Positions 26,867-35,149 of a stretch of 64,000 bases of DNA are shown one piece after another. The position numbers and the translations under genes were made by a program. Numbering within the stretch: position 1 is the first letter of the stretch; each line of letters begins with the position of its first letter. Location of the stretch: assembly GCF_006517435.1 (NCBI RefSeq), contig NZ_VHQG01000003.1:23511-87510 (forward strand), written 5' to 3'. This DNA is from Schumannella soli. Lineage in GTDB: Bacteria > Actinomycetota > Actinomycetes > Actinomycetales > Microbacteriaceae. A model generated the notes under the pieces. It worked only from the letters and a program-made list of their open reading frames with translations. It did not search any database and was not told the DNA's origin.

Positions 26867-27703
26867 TCACAGCGAACCGCGCGGATGCGTGTCGTCGAAC
26901 TCGAAGACGTGGTCGCGCCGCTCGGTGCTCAGCGCGGTGGCTTCGGCGAGCTCGCCCGACTCGACCACGATCGCCGTGACGTTGTCGCGGCCGCCCGCGT
27001 CGAGCGCGGCCTGCACGATGCTGTCGGCGAGGTCGCGGTCGGGGTCGCCGTGGCCCGAGAGCAGCTTCTCGATGTCGAAGAGCCCGAGCTCCTTCGTCAC
27101 GCCGTCGGAGCAGATGAGGAAGGTGGCCGCCCCGGCGTAGGGCAGCAGCCAGGCGTCGATCTCGACCTCGTCGGCGGCCCCGAGCGCCCGGGTGATCGTG
27201 TTGCGCTCCGGGTGCCGCTCGGCCTCGAGCTGGGTGATCTCGCCCGCGTCGACGAGCTCCTGCACGACGGAGTGATCGATCGTGAGCTGCGTGAGCGACC
27301 GACCGCTCCAGCGGTAGACGCGCGAGTCGCCGACGTTGACCACCATCCAGAGCTGCTCGCCCGTCTCGGCGCGCACCGCGGCGAGACCGGTGAGGGTCGT
27401 GCCCGAGAGCGCCCCGGTCACCGGATCGCGCAGGGCGCACACGGCCGTGTTCGCGGCGCGCACGGCGTCGAGCAGCTCGGCCGGCGACACCGGATCGTCC
27501 CCCGGCAGCAGGGCTGCGAGCGTGTCGATCGCGGTGCGGCTGGCCCGGTCGCCGCGCTCGTGGCCGCCCATCCCGTCGGCGACGAAGAAGAGCGGGAAGC
27601 GCGCGAGCGCCAGATCCTCGTTGACGCTCCGCACCCGGCCCACGTCGCTGCGCGCGCTGGAGAGCGGGCGCGCGGCGGAGGGGTCGAAGTCGTCGTCGGT
27701 CAT
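26867..27703 (-). CDS. PP2C-family serine/threonine phosphatase
   Basis: This is a 278-residue PPM/PP2C phosphatase without membrane segments. Motifs in order: SDVGRVRSVNEDLAL (near 19-33), FFVADGMGGHERGDRAS, LSGTTLTGLAAV, VVNVGDSRVYRWSG, ICSDGVTKEL and GGRDNVTAIVV. The metal-binding Asp residues of the DGMGG, SDG and RDN motifs are all present, so it should be active against phospho-Ser/Thr. The ATG at 27703 (MTDDDFDPSAARP) is preferred; longer upstream extensions lie in the gap after the giant gene. It is expected to counteract the kinase encoded two genes downstream (PstP/PknB-like pairing). Confidence 0.95.
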   Translation of the reverse strand: MTDDDFDPSAARPLSSARSDVGRVRSVNEDLALARFPLFFVADGMGGHERGDRASRTAIDTLAALLPGDDPVSPAELLDAVRAANTAVCALRDPVTGALSGTTLTGLAAVRAETGEQLWMVVNVGDSRVYRWSGRSLTQLTIDHSVVQELVDAGEITQLEAERHPERNTITRALGAADEVEIDAWLLPYAGAATFLICSDGVTKELGLFDIEKLLSGHGDPDRDLADSIVQAALDAGGRDNVTAIVVESGELAEATALSTERRDHVFEFDDTHPRGSL

Positions 27704-27789
27704 GATCGCTGATCCAGTATCCACGAGCGGGGCTCCGGTATCCACGCGGGCGATGCGGCGAGCGCGGCCCCGCGGCATCCGGGCGGCGC

Positions 27790-30700
27790 TCAGCAGTTGT
27801 GCCCGCTGCGGTAGGCGGCCGGGTAGTCGGTGTCGTCCTGCAGGATCATCAGCTGCTCGCCGTAGCCGGTGATCGTCGACAGCGCGTACTGCTTGCCGTT
27901 CTGCTGACCACGGCACTGGAACTGGATGCGGGTTCCGGCCGCGATCGAGACGCAGTCGTTGTTGTAGGCGTTGAAGTTCGCGACGTGGATGCCGCAGGTC
28001 GTGCGCGTCGTCGCGTTCGGCAGGGGCGGGGGCGGCGGCTCGTTCTGGACGACGGTCGGCGCTCCGGAGGCCGCCCAGGCGCTGCACTTGTCGCCGCTGT
28101 TGCAGGCGCGCACCCGCCCGGAGTAGCTGCCCGCGCCCTGTCCGCCGCGACTGGCCGAGGTGCCGGTGATCGTGCCGCCGGAGCCGTTGACCTCCCACTC
28201 GTAGCGCACGGTGCCGCCGCCGCTGCTCGAGCTGGCGCCCCAGGCGATCCTGACCGTCGACGGCGCGTAGCCGCTGTTCGACATCGTCACCCCGGTCGGG
28301 GCGGCGGGCACGCCGTACGGCGTGACCGCGACGCTGGCAGTCGACGCCGAGCTGTCGGTCGTGATCGACGAGCCCGGCACGACCGCGTGGGCGACGACCG
28401 TGAAGCTGTAGGAGGTGCCGTTCTGCAGCCCGGTGACGACGCACTGGGCGCCCGCCGCGCACTCGCGGCTCTGGCCGCCGCTGCTGCGCACGGTGTAGCC
28501 CGTGATCGAGGTGCCGTTCGTCTGGGCGCTGCCCTGGTGCACCACGGTGGCGCTGCCGTCGTCCGCGGTCGCCGACGGGCGCGCCGGGGCCTCGGGCCGA
28601 TCCCAGATCGTCGCGGTCGCGCGTCCGGTGACCTGCCGGGTGCTGTCGTCGGTCGCATCCTGCACCGTGTAGGCGACGACCGCGTCGCCGATGAAGCTCG
28701 CGCCCGCGGTGATCGTGACGGTGGATGCGGTGTGCGAGACCTTCGCGCCCGAGTTCGGGTTCTCGAGCTTCGCGTCGACGACCTTCAGCGGCTCGTCGGC
28801 GAAGGGGTTCGTGTCGTTCGCGGTGACGTCGATCGTGGCGGACTTGCCGCGGGCGACGAAGTCGTGGTCGTCGATCGTGCGCGCAAGCGGCAGGGTCGAC
28901 GAGACGACGGTCGCGAGCACGCTGCCCTTCACCCGGAAGTCGTCGTAGACGAGCGTGAACGTGATCCGCGCCGTGCTGCCGATCTTCGCCTTGCGCGGGG
29001 CGGTCAGGTGCAGAACCGATCCGCTCAGGCTCGGCTGCACCTGCGCGGTGCCGCCGGCCAGGTCGGTGAACGTCGTCGCCTGCACGACCTGCGGGTTCTC
29101 GTGCGCGGTGGCGGTGTGCAGATCGAAGTCGAGCGTGGTGCCCGCCTCGACCTTGAGGCTCGGCGAGCTGAAGGTCGGCGCCTTGTCCTTGAACCCGGGG
29201 TCGCCCACGGTGATCGGCAGGGTCAGGGCCTTCACGTTGCCCTTCGGGTCGGCGGCGCTCGCGCCGTCGGTCACCTCGAAGTTCAGCGTGGCGGGGCCGC
29301 GGTACCCCTTCTCCGGCGTGAAGCGCAGCGTCGCCGCGTCGACGTAGGGCGAGGCCCCGCTGCTGCGGGTCGCCGAGACGTTCTTCGCGCCGGTGAGGAT
29401 GGGGTCGCGACCCGAGGGGCAGACGACGAGGTCCTTCACCTTGTACGTCTTCGTCTCATCCACCCGCACGATCTGCTTCGCCAGGTCGGGCCGGATCTTG
29501 CAGGGCAGGTCGAAGCCGGCCTTCGGCGCCGGGGGCACGATGAGGAACGCCGTCGCGGTGAGGTCGTCGATCTCGTTCGTCAGCGTGTAGGCGACGACCG
29601 TGCGCTTCGCGCCGGCCCCGACGCGCACGGTTCCGTCGTCGAGCACGGTCGCGGCCGACCTGTTGGGTCCGGTCACGGCGACCGCGAGGTCGCGCAGTGC
29701 TCCCCCGGGGTTCGTGGCGCCGGCGCGGGCGTCGACGGCGAGGGTTCCGTCGTCGCCGAGGTCCTTCTGGTCGATCGTGTGGTCGATCGCGGTCGGCGGC
29801 TGCAGCGGCGCGTCCTTCGTCACGGTCACGGCGAGGGTCGCGGTGTCGACGCCGCCGTGCTCGTTGGTGATCGTGTAGCCGACGACGAAGGCCTGCTCCT
29901 TCTGCGGCGCCGTCACCTGCACCTGGCCGGAGACGACCTCGGCCTTCACCCCGGCCGGCACGGTGAGCTTGTCGTTGACGGTCAGCCGGTAGCCGTTGGG
30001 GTCGGAGTCGTTCGCGAGCACCGGCACGGTCGCCGTGCGCCCCGGACGCATCGCCGTCTCGTCGTTGACCGCGACCGGCTGCATGACCTGCGCCGGGCGC
30101 GGCAGCACGCCGATCTTGATGGTGCCCGTCGCGCTGACGCCGTAGCTGTCGACGACCTCGTAGGTGAAGGAGTCGGTGCCCGGCTTGTCGGGGAACGCCG
30201 TGTAAGTGAAGGCTCCCGCGTCGTGCTTGATGAGCCCGTTCGCCGGCGCGACCGGGAAGTCGACGAGCTGCACAGAGTCGCCGTCGGGGTCGATGCCGTC
30301 GAGGGGGACCTGGATGGTGACGTCCGACCCGGCGAAGACGCGCGCCACGATCGGCTGCGGCACCGGAGCCCGGTCGCCCTTGGCCGAGTCGGCCGTGACG
30401 GTGAAGGTCAGCCGGGCGGTGGCCTGCTGTCCGTAGTCGTCGCCGACGGTGTAGACGACCGAGTAGGCGCCCGGCGCATCCGGGGCCTGGAAGCGCACGC
30501 GGCCGCTCGACACGAAGGCGAGCCCCGCGGTGGGCTGCTCGACGAGGTCGGGGCGCAGCCGCAGCGGAACGCCGTCGGGGTGGCTGTCGTTCGCCAGCAC
30601 ATCCACGCTCGCCACATCGCCCGCGCGCACGGTCGCCTGGTCGTGGACGGCGATCGGCGCCTGGTGGTTCACGAGCGGCTGCACGGGCAGCACGGAGACC

Positions 30701-33015
30701 GTCGCGGTCGAGCTGCCGACGCCGTCGGAGATCGTGTACCGGAACTCGGCCGGCGTCTTCAGCACCTGGCTCGACGTCACCCGCAGCTCGGTGTTCGAGA
30801 CCACCTCGACGCTGAGGAAGGCCTCGTCGTCGGGGATCTCGACGCTCTGCACGCCGATCACCCGGCCGCTCGGCGACACGTCGTTGTTCAGCGGCTTGAC
30901 CGTACCGGTCTCGGCGCCGCGCAGGTAGACCGTGTCCTTGACCGCGATCGGCGGCAGCGGCTTGTCGGCGGCCTCGCGCACATCCACCCGGATCAGCCCG
31001 ATCGAGGTGACCGAGCCGGCCGCGAGCGTGTACTGCAGGTAGTAGGCGCCGGGGCCGGGCGAGGTGACGTCGATCGTGCCGAGGTCGGTGTTGGCACCGG
31101 CCTGGATGCCGTCGGTCAGCGGCTCGATCGAGACCAGCTTGAGCGGGGCGCCACTCGGCGAGGAGTCGTTCTCGAGCGGGGCGAACGACGACCGCTCGCC
31201 GGCGAAGGTCTGGTAGAAGTCGGGCGTGCCCACCGGTTTCAGCTGACCGGCGGGCTTCACGTCGATGGTGAGGGTTCCGGATGCGGTGGCCGTGCCGTCC
31301 GAGACGGTGAAGTCGACCTGCTTCTCCCCCACCTGCTGCGAGGTGTTGCGGAAGGTGACCGTGCCGTCGGCGGAGAAGCGCACTGCATCCCCGCCGCGCG
31401 ACTGCGCGTTGTCGAGGAACAGGTCGTCGCCGTCGGGGTCGATCCAGTCGGCGAGCACGTTGTAGCCGATGCTCTGCCCCTGCTCGACCGCGACCGACGC
31501 CTGGCGCTGCGCGACCGGCGGGTTGTTCACCTCGGGCGGAACGATCTGCACCTGCACGTTGGCCTGCGCGACGCCGCCCGGGCGGCCGTCGTCGACCGTG
31601 TAGCGGAACGAGAAGGCGCCGCTCGCGCCGGCGTTCGGCGTGAACTGCAGCGCGCGCGAGCCGTCGATCTCGTCGAGCGTGCCGAGCGCGGCCCAGCCGT
31701 CGGTCACGTTCGTGATCGTCAGCACGTCGCCGTCGGGATCGGTGTCGTTGTTCAGCACCGGCAGGATCGTCGTCGACCCCGGCCGCACCCCGAAGGCGTC
31801 GTCGCGGGCGATCGGCGGACGGTTCACGTCGGTGCGCTCGGCGAGCGTGTCCTCGAACGACTGGGTCGCGCTCTTCTCGTCGCCCTCCGGGGCGTCGGTG
31901 TCGTCGGGCGGGGTCACCTCATCCCAGTTGTCGACCAGGCGCAGGGTCTGCTTCGGCACCCACACGTCGCCCGAGTTCGTGTCGTTGAGCACGATGACGT
32001 CGCGGTTGACGCGGAACACGAGCTGCGCGGAGCGCGAGGCGTCGGGGATGTCGAAGTCCTGCGCCGCCTGACCATCGCAGGCGAGCAGGTAGCTGCCCGC
32101 CGTCGCCCACGCCGCGTGGGCGCAGCCGGCGAGGCGCACCGGAGCGGCGATCCGGTTGGGGTCCGTCGTCTCGGTCGTGCGGGGCTTCCCGATCGTGGAG
32201 GGCTTCGCGTCGCCGCTGAGCGGCACGCTGAGCAGGCGGTCGGCGGTCGCCACGAGGGCGGCATCCGCCTCGGCTCCCGTCTGCTGCAGCTTCAGCGGCG
32301 TGCCACTGAGCTTCACGCTCGAGCCGTCGGCCCGGATCAGCCGCTTGCCGCCGACGTCGAGCACGACGGGCACGTCGCCGACCGCGGTGATCTGCACCTC
32401 GGCATCGCCGCCGAGCTTCGGGATCTTCGCCGACACCGGCGCCGAGCCCGGCGACACCGTATAGAGTAGTCCCTTCCCGGGACTGACCGCGAACACCGTG
32501 CCGCTCGCCGCCACGACCGCGGCGGCGCCCCGGCCGAGCTTCAGCAGCGGGCGGTCCTTCGCGGCGTCGAAGGACAGATTCGTCTGCGTGCTGACGGTCC
32601 AGAGCGCGCCGTCATCGGGACGCAGGATGCTCAGCGCGTCCTTGCCGTACGAGACCTGCGCGCCCTTCGGCAGCGTCACCTCGTCGCCGAACTCGAGATA
32701 GGCCCGGTCGACCTTGGCGAGGGTGCCGCCCGAGCGGTCCTGGATGAACGCGGTCTCGCCGTCCTGGAACACGTCCAGATCGCCCGAGGCGGCGTTGACC
32801 GCCCCCGTCAGCTCGTCGATCTGACGATTCAGCCGGCCGCCGAGCGCCTTCTCGGAGTTCGTGACCCAGACATCCTTCGTCGTCAGGTCGACGTCGCTGA
32901 GCGGGTAGCCGGGATGCGCGACCGCGAGAGCCAGCAGAGCCCCGCCGACGACGGCGATCGCCGTGCCCGACGCGAGCGCCTTCGGCCGTGCCGCGAGCCG
33001 ACTCAGCGCCCCCAC
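27790..33015 (-). CDS. giant surface protein paralogue: anchor, beta head, Ig/cadherin-like repeats, Cys-rich tip
   Basis: This 1741-residue paralogue of the protein at 17234-22804 shares the N-terminal helix and the motif that follows it (LSDVDLTTKDVWVTNSEKAL versus VSDVELDSRDVWVTNAHDQL). It also shares the conserved join QSFEDTLAERTDVNRPP and the chain of about twelve Ig/cadherin-like units (VLNNDTDPDGDVL, VLADWIDPDGDDL, PLDGIDPDGDSVQL). It ends differently: about two Fn3-like domains, then a proline hinge (NEPPPPPLPNAT) and a compact tip with four cysteines (TTCGIHV, NDCVSIA, FQCRGQQ and the final HNC). GTG start at 33015 with GGAGG five bases upstream. It is the promoter-proximal gene of the long minus-strand run that contains the phosphatase and kinase. 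It presumably stands on the cell surface. Confidence 0.9.
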   Translation of the reverse strand: MGALSRLAARPKALASGTAIAVVGGALLALAVAHPGYPLSDVDLTTKDVWVTNSEKALGGRLNRQIDELTGAVNAASGDLDVFQDGETAFIQDRSGGTLAKVDRAYLEFGDEVTLPKGAQVSYGKDALSILRPDDGALWTVSTQTNLSFDAAKDRPLLKLGRGAAAVVAASGTVFAVSPGKGLLYTVSPGSAPVSAKIPKLGGDAEVQITAVGDVPVVLDVGGKRLIRADGSSVKLSGTPLKLQQTGAEADAALVATADRLLSVPLSGDAKPSTIGKPRTTETTDPNRIAAPVRLAGCAHAAWATAGSYLLACDGQAAQDFDIPDASRSAQLVFRVNRDVIVLNDTNSGDVWVPKQTLRLVDNWDEVTPPDDTDAPEGDEKSATQSFEDTLAERTDVNRPPIARDDAFGVRPGSTTILPVLNNDTDPDGDVLTITNVTDGWAALGTLDEIDGSRALQFTPNAGASGAFSFRYTVDDGRPGGVAQANVQVQIVPPEVNNPPVAQRQASVAVEQGQSIGYNVLADWIDPDGDDLFLDNAQSRGGDAVRFSADGTVTFRNTSQQVGEKQVDFTVSDGTATASGTLTIDVKPAGQLKPVGTPDFYQTFAGERSSFAPLENDSSPSGAPLKLVSIEPLTDGIQAGANTDLGTIDVTSPGPGAYYLQYTLAAGSVTSIGLIRVDVREAADKPLPPIAVKDTVYLRGAETGTVKPLNNDVSPSGRVIGVQSVEIPDDEAFLSVEVVSNTELRVTSSQVLKTPAEFRYTISDGVGSSTATVSVLPVQPLVNHQAPIAVHDQATVRAGDVASVDVLANDSHPDGVPLRLRPDLVEQPTAGLAFVSSGRVRFQAPDAPGAYSVVYTVGDDYGQQATARLTFTVTADSAKGDRAPVPQPIVARVFAGSDVTIQVPLDGIDPDGDSVQLVDFPVAPANGLIKHDAGAFTYTAFPDKPGTDSFTYEVVDSYGVSATGTIKIGVLPRPAQVMQPVAVNDETAMRPGRTATVPVLANDSDPNGYRLTVNDKLTVPAGVKAEVVSGQVQVTAPQKEQAFVVGYTITNEHGGVDTATLAVTVTKDAPLQPPTAIDHTIDQKDLGDDGTLAVDARAGATNPGGALRDLAVAVTGPNRSAATVLDDGTVRVGAGAKRTVVAYTLTNEIDDLTATAFLIVPPAPKAGFDLPCKIRPDLAKQIVRVDETKTYKVKDLVVCPSGRDPILTGAKNVSATRSSGASPYVDAATLRFTPEKGYRGPATLNFEVTDGASAADPKGNVKALTLPITVGDPGFKDKAPTFSSPSLKVEAGTTLDFDLHTATAHENPQVVQATTFTDLAGGTAQVQPSLSGSVLHLTAPRKAKIGSTARITFTLVYDDFRVKGSVLATVVSSTLPLARTIDDHDFVARGKSATIDVTANDTNPFADEPLKVVDAKLENPNSGAKVSHTASTVTITAGASFIGDAVVAYTVQDATDDSTRQVTGRATATIWDRPEAPARPSATADDGSATVVHQGSAQTNGTSITGYTVRSSGGQSRECAAGAQCVVTGLQNGTSYSFTVVAHAVVPGSSITTDSSASTASVAVTPYGVPAAPTGVTMSNSGYAPSTVRIAWGASSSSGGGTVRYEWEVNGSGGTITGTSASRGGQGAGSYSGRVRACNSGDKCSAWAASGAPTVVQNEPPPPPLPNATTRTTCGIHVANFNAYNNDCVSIAAGTRIQFQCRGQQNGKQYALSTITGYGEQLMILQDDTDYPAAYRSGHNC

Positions 33016-33093
33016 GCCCGCCTCCGCTCCGGCCCGCCGCGCGCGGAGCCGGGGTCAGTGTAGATCGCCATCCGGTGCCACATGACTTCTGCC

Positions 33094-33105
33094 CCCCGAT
33101 CGGGG
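33094..33105. promoter_or_regulatory. 12-bp perfect palindrome between divergent genes
   Basis: CCCCGATCGGGG lies in the 230-base gap between the giant surface-protein gene (minus) and the DUF2087 gene (plus). On the minus strand a TACACT hexamer near 33060 could be the -10 box of the giant-protein operon. It differs from palindromes A-D. An operator is possible; nothing proves it. Confidence 0.3.
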
Positions 33106-33142
33106 CTATACCGATTCGACTATCCCTCGCGCAATCGAAAAT

Positions 33143-33307
33143 ATGAGCACACCACGATTATGGAAGGGAGGCTCCCATGAAGGCGTGCTCTACCTCGCCG
33201 TCGCGGTGCTGGCGCCGTCACGCCGAATAGCCGCCGAGTACGAGAATGAAGTCAGCGAAGAACGGGAAGACGGAGTGGATAGTGGATCAGCCGACGACGC
33301 CCGATGA
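33143..33307 (+). CDS. possible small ORF, 54 residues
   Basis: An ATG at 33143 opens a 54-codon frame. Its product starts MSTPRLWKGGSHEGV, has a short apolar stretch (LYLAVAVLAPSRRIAAEYE) and an acidic tail. It overlaps the start of the DUF2087 gene in another frame, which would be usual for a coupled leader gene. There is no strong ribosome site before the ATG and no recognised family, so it may be non-coding or the remnant of another gene. Confidence 0.25.
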   Translation: MSTPRLWKGGSHEGVLYLAVAVLAPSRRIAAEYENEVSEEREDGVDSGSADDAR

Positions 33308-33878
33308 GAACGCATGGCGATCAGTCATCGCCGCGCTGGCCAACGACGACGCCCGTCGGGTCTTCGCGGAGCTCGTCGTTCATCAGAGCAGCCCCGCGCT
33401 CGATAACCTCCCAGCTGGACGGCGACGTCGGGTGCTCTCAGCCCTGCGGCGAGCCGATCTCGTCGCCGGGGAGGATGAGAACGTAGCCCCGAACGAGTCC
33501 GTTTTCCGACGCATCATCGACAACGCCGCGCGACCTCAGCCCGTCGGCGTCGAACGGTTCTTCGGCCAGGATGGTCGGATAACGACCTACCCGGCGAATC
33601 TCGATGTTCGAGGTGAGCTCCTCGAGATCGTCGCCGAGAAGGCGTTCGTCCCGGAAGAGACCCTGGACGAGGCTGCGGTCAACACGCGCCTCTTGCCCTT
33701 CTCGGACGTCGCTGTGCTTCGCCGGTACCTCGTCGACTACGGCTTGGTGGCGCGTCAGTCATCCGGCTCCGGCTACCGGTTGACGAGTCGACCCCGCGGA
33801 CGGCGAATCGACGCCGAGGCGGAGGAGAGAGCCGAGCCATCCGAGCAGGCACATCACGCCGCGAGCGACCACGACTGA
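33282..33878 (+). CDS. DUF2087 domain transcriptional regulator
   Basis: This protein of about 198 residues has an N-terminal winged-helix of ArsR type (AWRSVIAALANDDARRVFAEL, then RRRVLSALRRADLV). A C-terminal DUF2087 domain follows: ITTYPANLDVRGELLEIVAE, AVNTRLLPFSDVAVLRRYLV, DYGLVARQSSGSGYRL. DUF2087 is normally found in small DNA-binding regulators. The GTG at 33282 has GGAG six bases upstream and gives a typical N-terminus; an in-frame ATG at 33246 would add 12 residues. The tail is charged and His-rich (EQAHHAASDHD). Base composition looks less GC-rich than the neighbours, so it may be a later arrival. Target unknown. Confidence 0.8.
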   Translation: MDQPTTPDENAWRSVIAALANDDARRVFAELVVHQSSPALDNLPAGRRRRVLSALRRADLVAGEDENVAPNESVFRRIIDNAARPQPVGVERFFGQDGRITTYPANLDVRGELLEIVAEKAFVPEETLDEAAVNTRLLPFSDVAVLRRYLVDYGLVARQSSGSGYRLTSRPRGRRIDAEAEERAEPSEQAHHAASDHD

Positions 33879-33904
33879 CCGAGCAACCGCAGCAGGATCA
33901 CCCC

Positions 33905-34918
33905 TCAGCGGACGCGAGGAGGCTTCCCGATGTCGGCTCGATCTCGCGCATCCATCCGCAGCTTGACCACACTCGCGATCACCGCCACCGCCATCGACGC
34001 GACGATCACGCCGAGCGACACGAAGGTGGGGATCTCGGGCGCCCAGTCGATGCCGTGCCCGCCGTTGATGAACGGCAGCTCGTTCTCGTGCATCGCGTGC
34101 AGCACGAGCTTCACACCGATGAACGCGAGGATGAACGCGATCCCGTACTTCAGGTAGACGAGCTTCTCGACCAGGTCGCCGAGCAGGAAGTAGAGCTGGC
34201 GCAGACCCATCAGCGCGAACACGTTCGCCGTGAACACGATGAACGGGCTCTGCGTGATGCCGAAGATCGCCGGGATCGAGTCGAGCGCGAACACCAGGTC
34301 GGTCGTGCCGAGGGCGATGAGCACGATCAGCACCGGCGTGAAGAAGCGGCGGCCGTCGACCGTGGTGCGCAGCTTCGCGCCCTCGAAGTCGTCGGTGATG
34401 GCGATGCGCTTGCGCAGGAAGCGGATGAGGCGGTTCTCGGTCTGCGCCTCGTCGTCGTGGTTCGTGAACGCCTGGTTCGCGGCCGTATAGAGCAGGAACG
34501 CGCCGAAGATGTAGAAGATCCAGCTCCACTGCTCGATCACCGCGGCGCCGATGACGATGAAGAGGCCGCGCAGCACGAGCGCGATGATGATGCCCACCAT
34601 CAGCAGCTCCTGCTGATACTTCCTGGGCACCTTGAACTGGGCCATGATCAGCAGGAAGACGAACAGGTTGTCGATCGACAGGCTGTACTCGGTCAGCCAG
34701 CCGGCCACGAACTGGCCCGCGTGCTCCGCATCTCCCAGCACGAGCATGAGCCCGGCGAAGATCAGGGCGAGCAGCACGTAGAAGCCGATCCACAGCGCCG
34801 ACTCGCGGGTCGAGGGGACGTGCGGGCGCTTGAACGCGATGACCACGTCGGCCGTCAGGATCAGCAGCAGCACGATGTACGTGCCGATCTCGAAGGCGAA
34901 GGGCAGGGCGAGGGTCAT
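33905..34918 (-). CDS. TerC family integral membrane protein
   Basis: This is a 337-residue TerC protein with about eight to nine membrane helices (IGTYIVLLLILTADVVIAF, FYVLLALIFAGLMLVLG, and others). The conserved acidic sites are SIDNLFVFLLIM and TTDLVFALDSIPAIFGI, which in this family are linked to manganese export (Alx/MntP-like activity) or metal loading of exported enzymes. Length and motif order are full and normal. It is convergent with the DUF2087 gene. Its 190-base leader contains conserved-looking structure (see the leader entry). The exact metal specificity cannot be read from the sequence. Confidence 0.93.
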   Translation of the reverse strand: MTLALPFAFEIGTYIVLLLILTADVVIAFKRPHVPSTRESALWIGFYVLLALIFAGLMLVLGDAEHAGQFVAGWLTEYSLSIDNLFVFLLIMAQFKVPRKYQQELLMVGIIIALVLRGLFIVIGAAVIEQWSWIFYIFGAFLLYTAANQAFTNHDDEAQTENRLIRFLRKRIAITDDFEGAKLRTTVDGRRFFTPVLIVLIALGTTDLVFALDSIPAIFGITQSPFIVFTANVFALMGLRQLYFLLGDLVEKLVYLKYGIAFILAFIGVKLVLHAMHENELPFINGGHGIDWAPEIPTFVSLGVIVASMAVAVIASVVKLRMDARDRADIGKPPRVR

Positions 34919-34958
34919 TCAGACTCCGAAGGGGTTTCGGTCGGTGCCGGGGTACGGC

Positions 34959-35097
34959 AGAGGGCCGAAAGTCTCTCCCCGCCGCTCCCGCCCGCGACGG
35001 CCCTGCGGCTGTCGATGGTGGATGTGCGGCGTCCGGTTCCGGGGCGACGTCATCGGCGCCCGTCCTGACGGAAACGGATTAGCGGGATACTCCCTCT
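34959..35097 (-). promoter_or_regulatory. candidate structured leader upstream of terC (yybP-ykoY-like)
   Basis: On the minus strand the terC leader begins with AGAGGGAGTATCCC (from 35097) and closes with CCCTCT at 34964-34959, preceded by AGACTTTCGG. An AGAGGG/CCCTCT closing helix, a GGGAGTA loop just inside it and an AGACT before the 3' arm resemble the manganese riboswitch class yybP-ykoY, which often precedes TerC genes. The fit was made by eye and inner helices were not verified. The leader would need a start site close to the divergent gene. Confidence 0.35.
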
Positions 35098-35106
35098 CGC
35101 GCGCCC

Positions 35107-35112
35107 TAGTCT
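35107..35112 (+). promoter_or_regulatory. -10 box of the YqhA-like gene
   Basis: TAGTCT fits the actinobacterial TANNNT -10 pattern. It lies 38 bases before the ATG at 35150, leaving room for a short leader that carries AGGAG at 35134-35138. No convincing -35 hexamer was seen. Confidence 0.45.
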
Positions 35113-35149
35113 AGTGGCCTCGCCGACCCAGCCAGGAGACCAGATCCCC

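Noticed and set aside
27704..27789. Direct repeat GTATCCACG x2 between the phosphatase and giant-protein genes
   Set aside because: Short and only two copies; no symmetry and no match to palindromes A-D.
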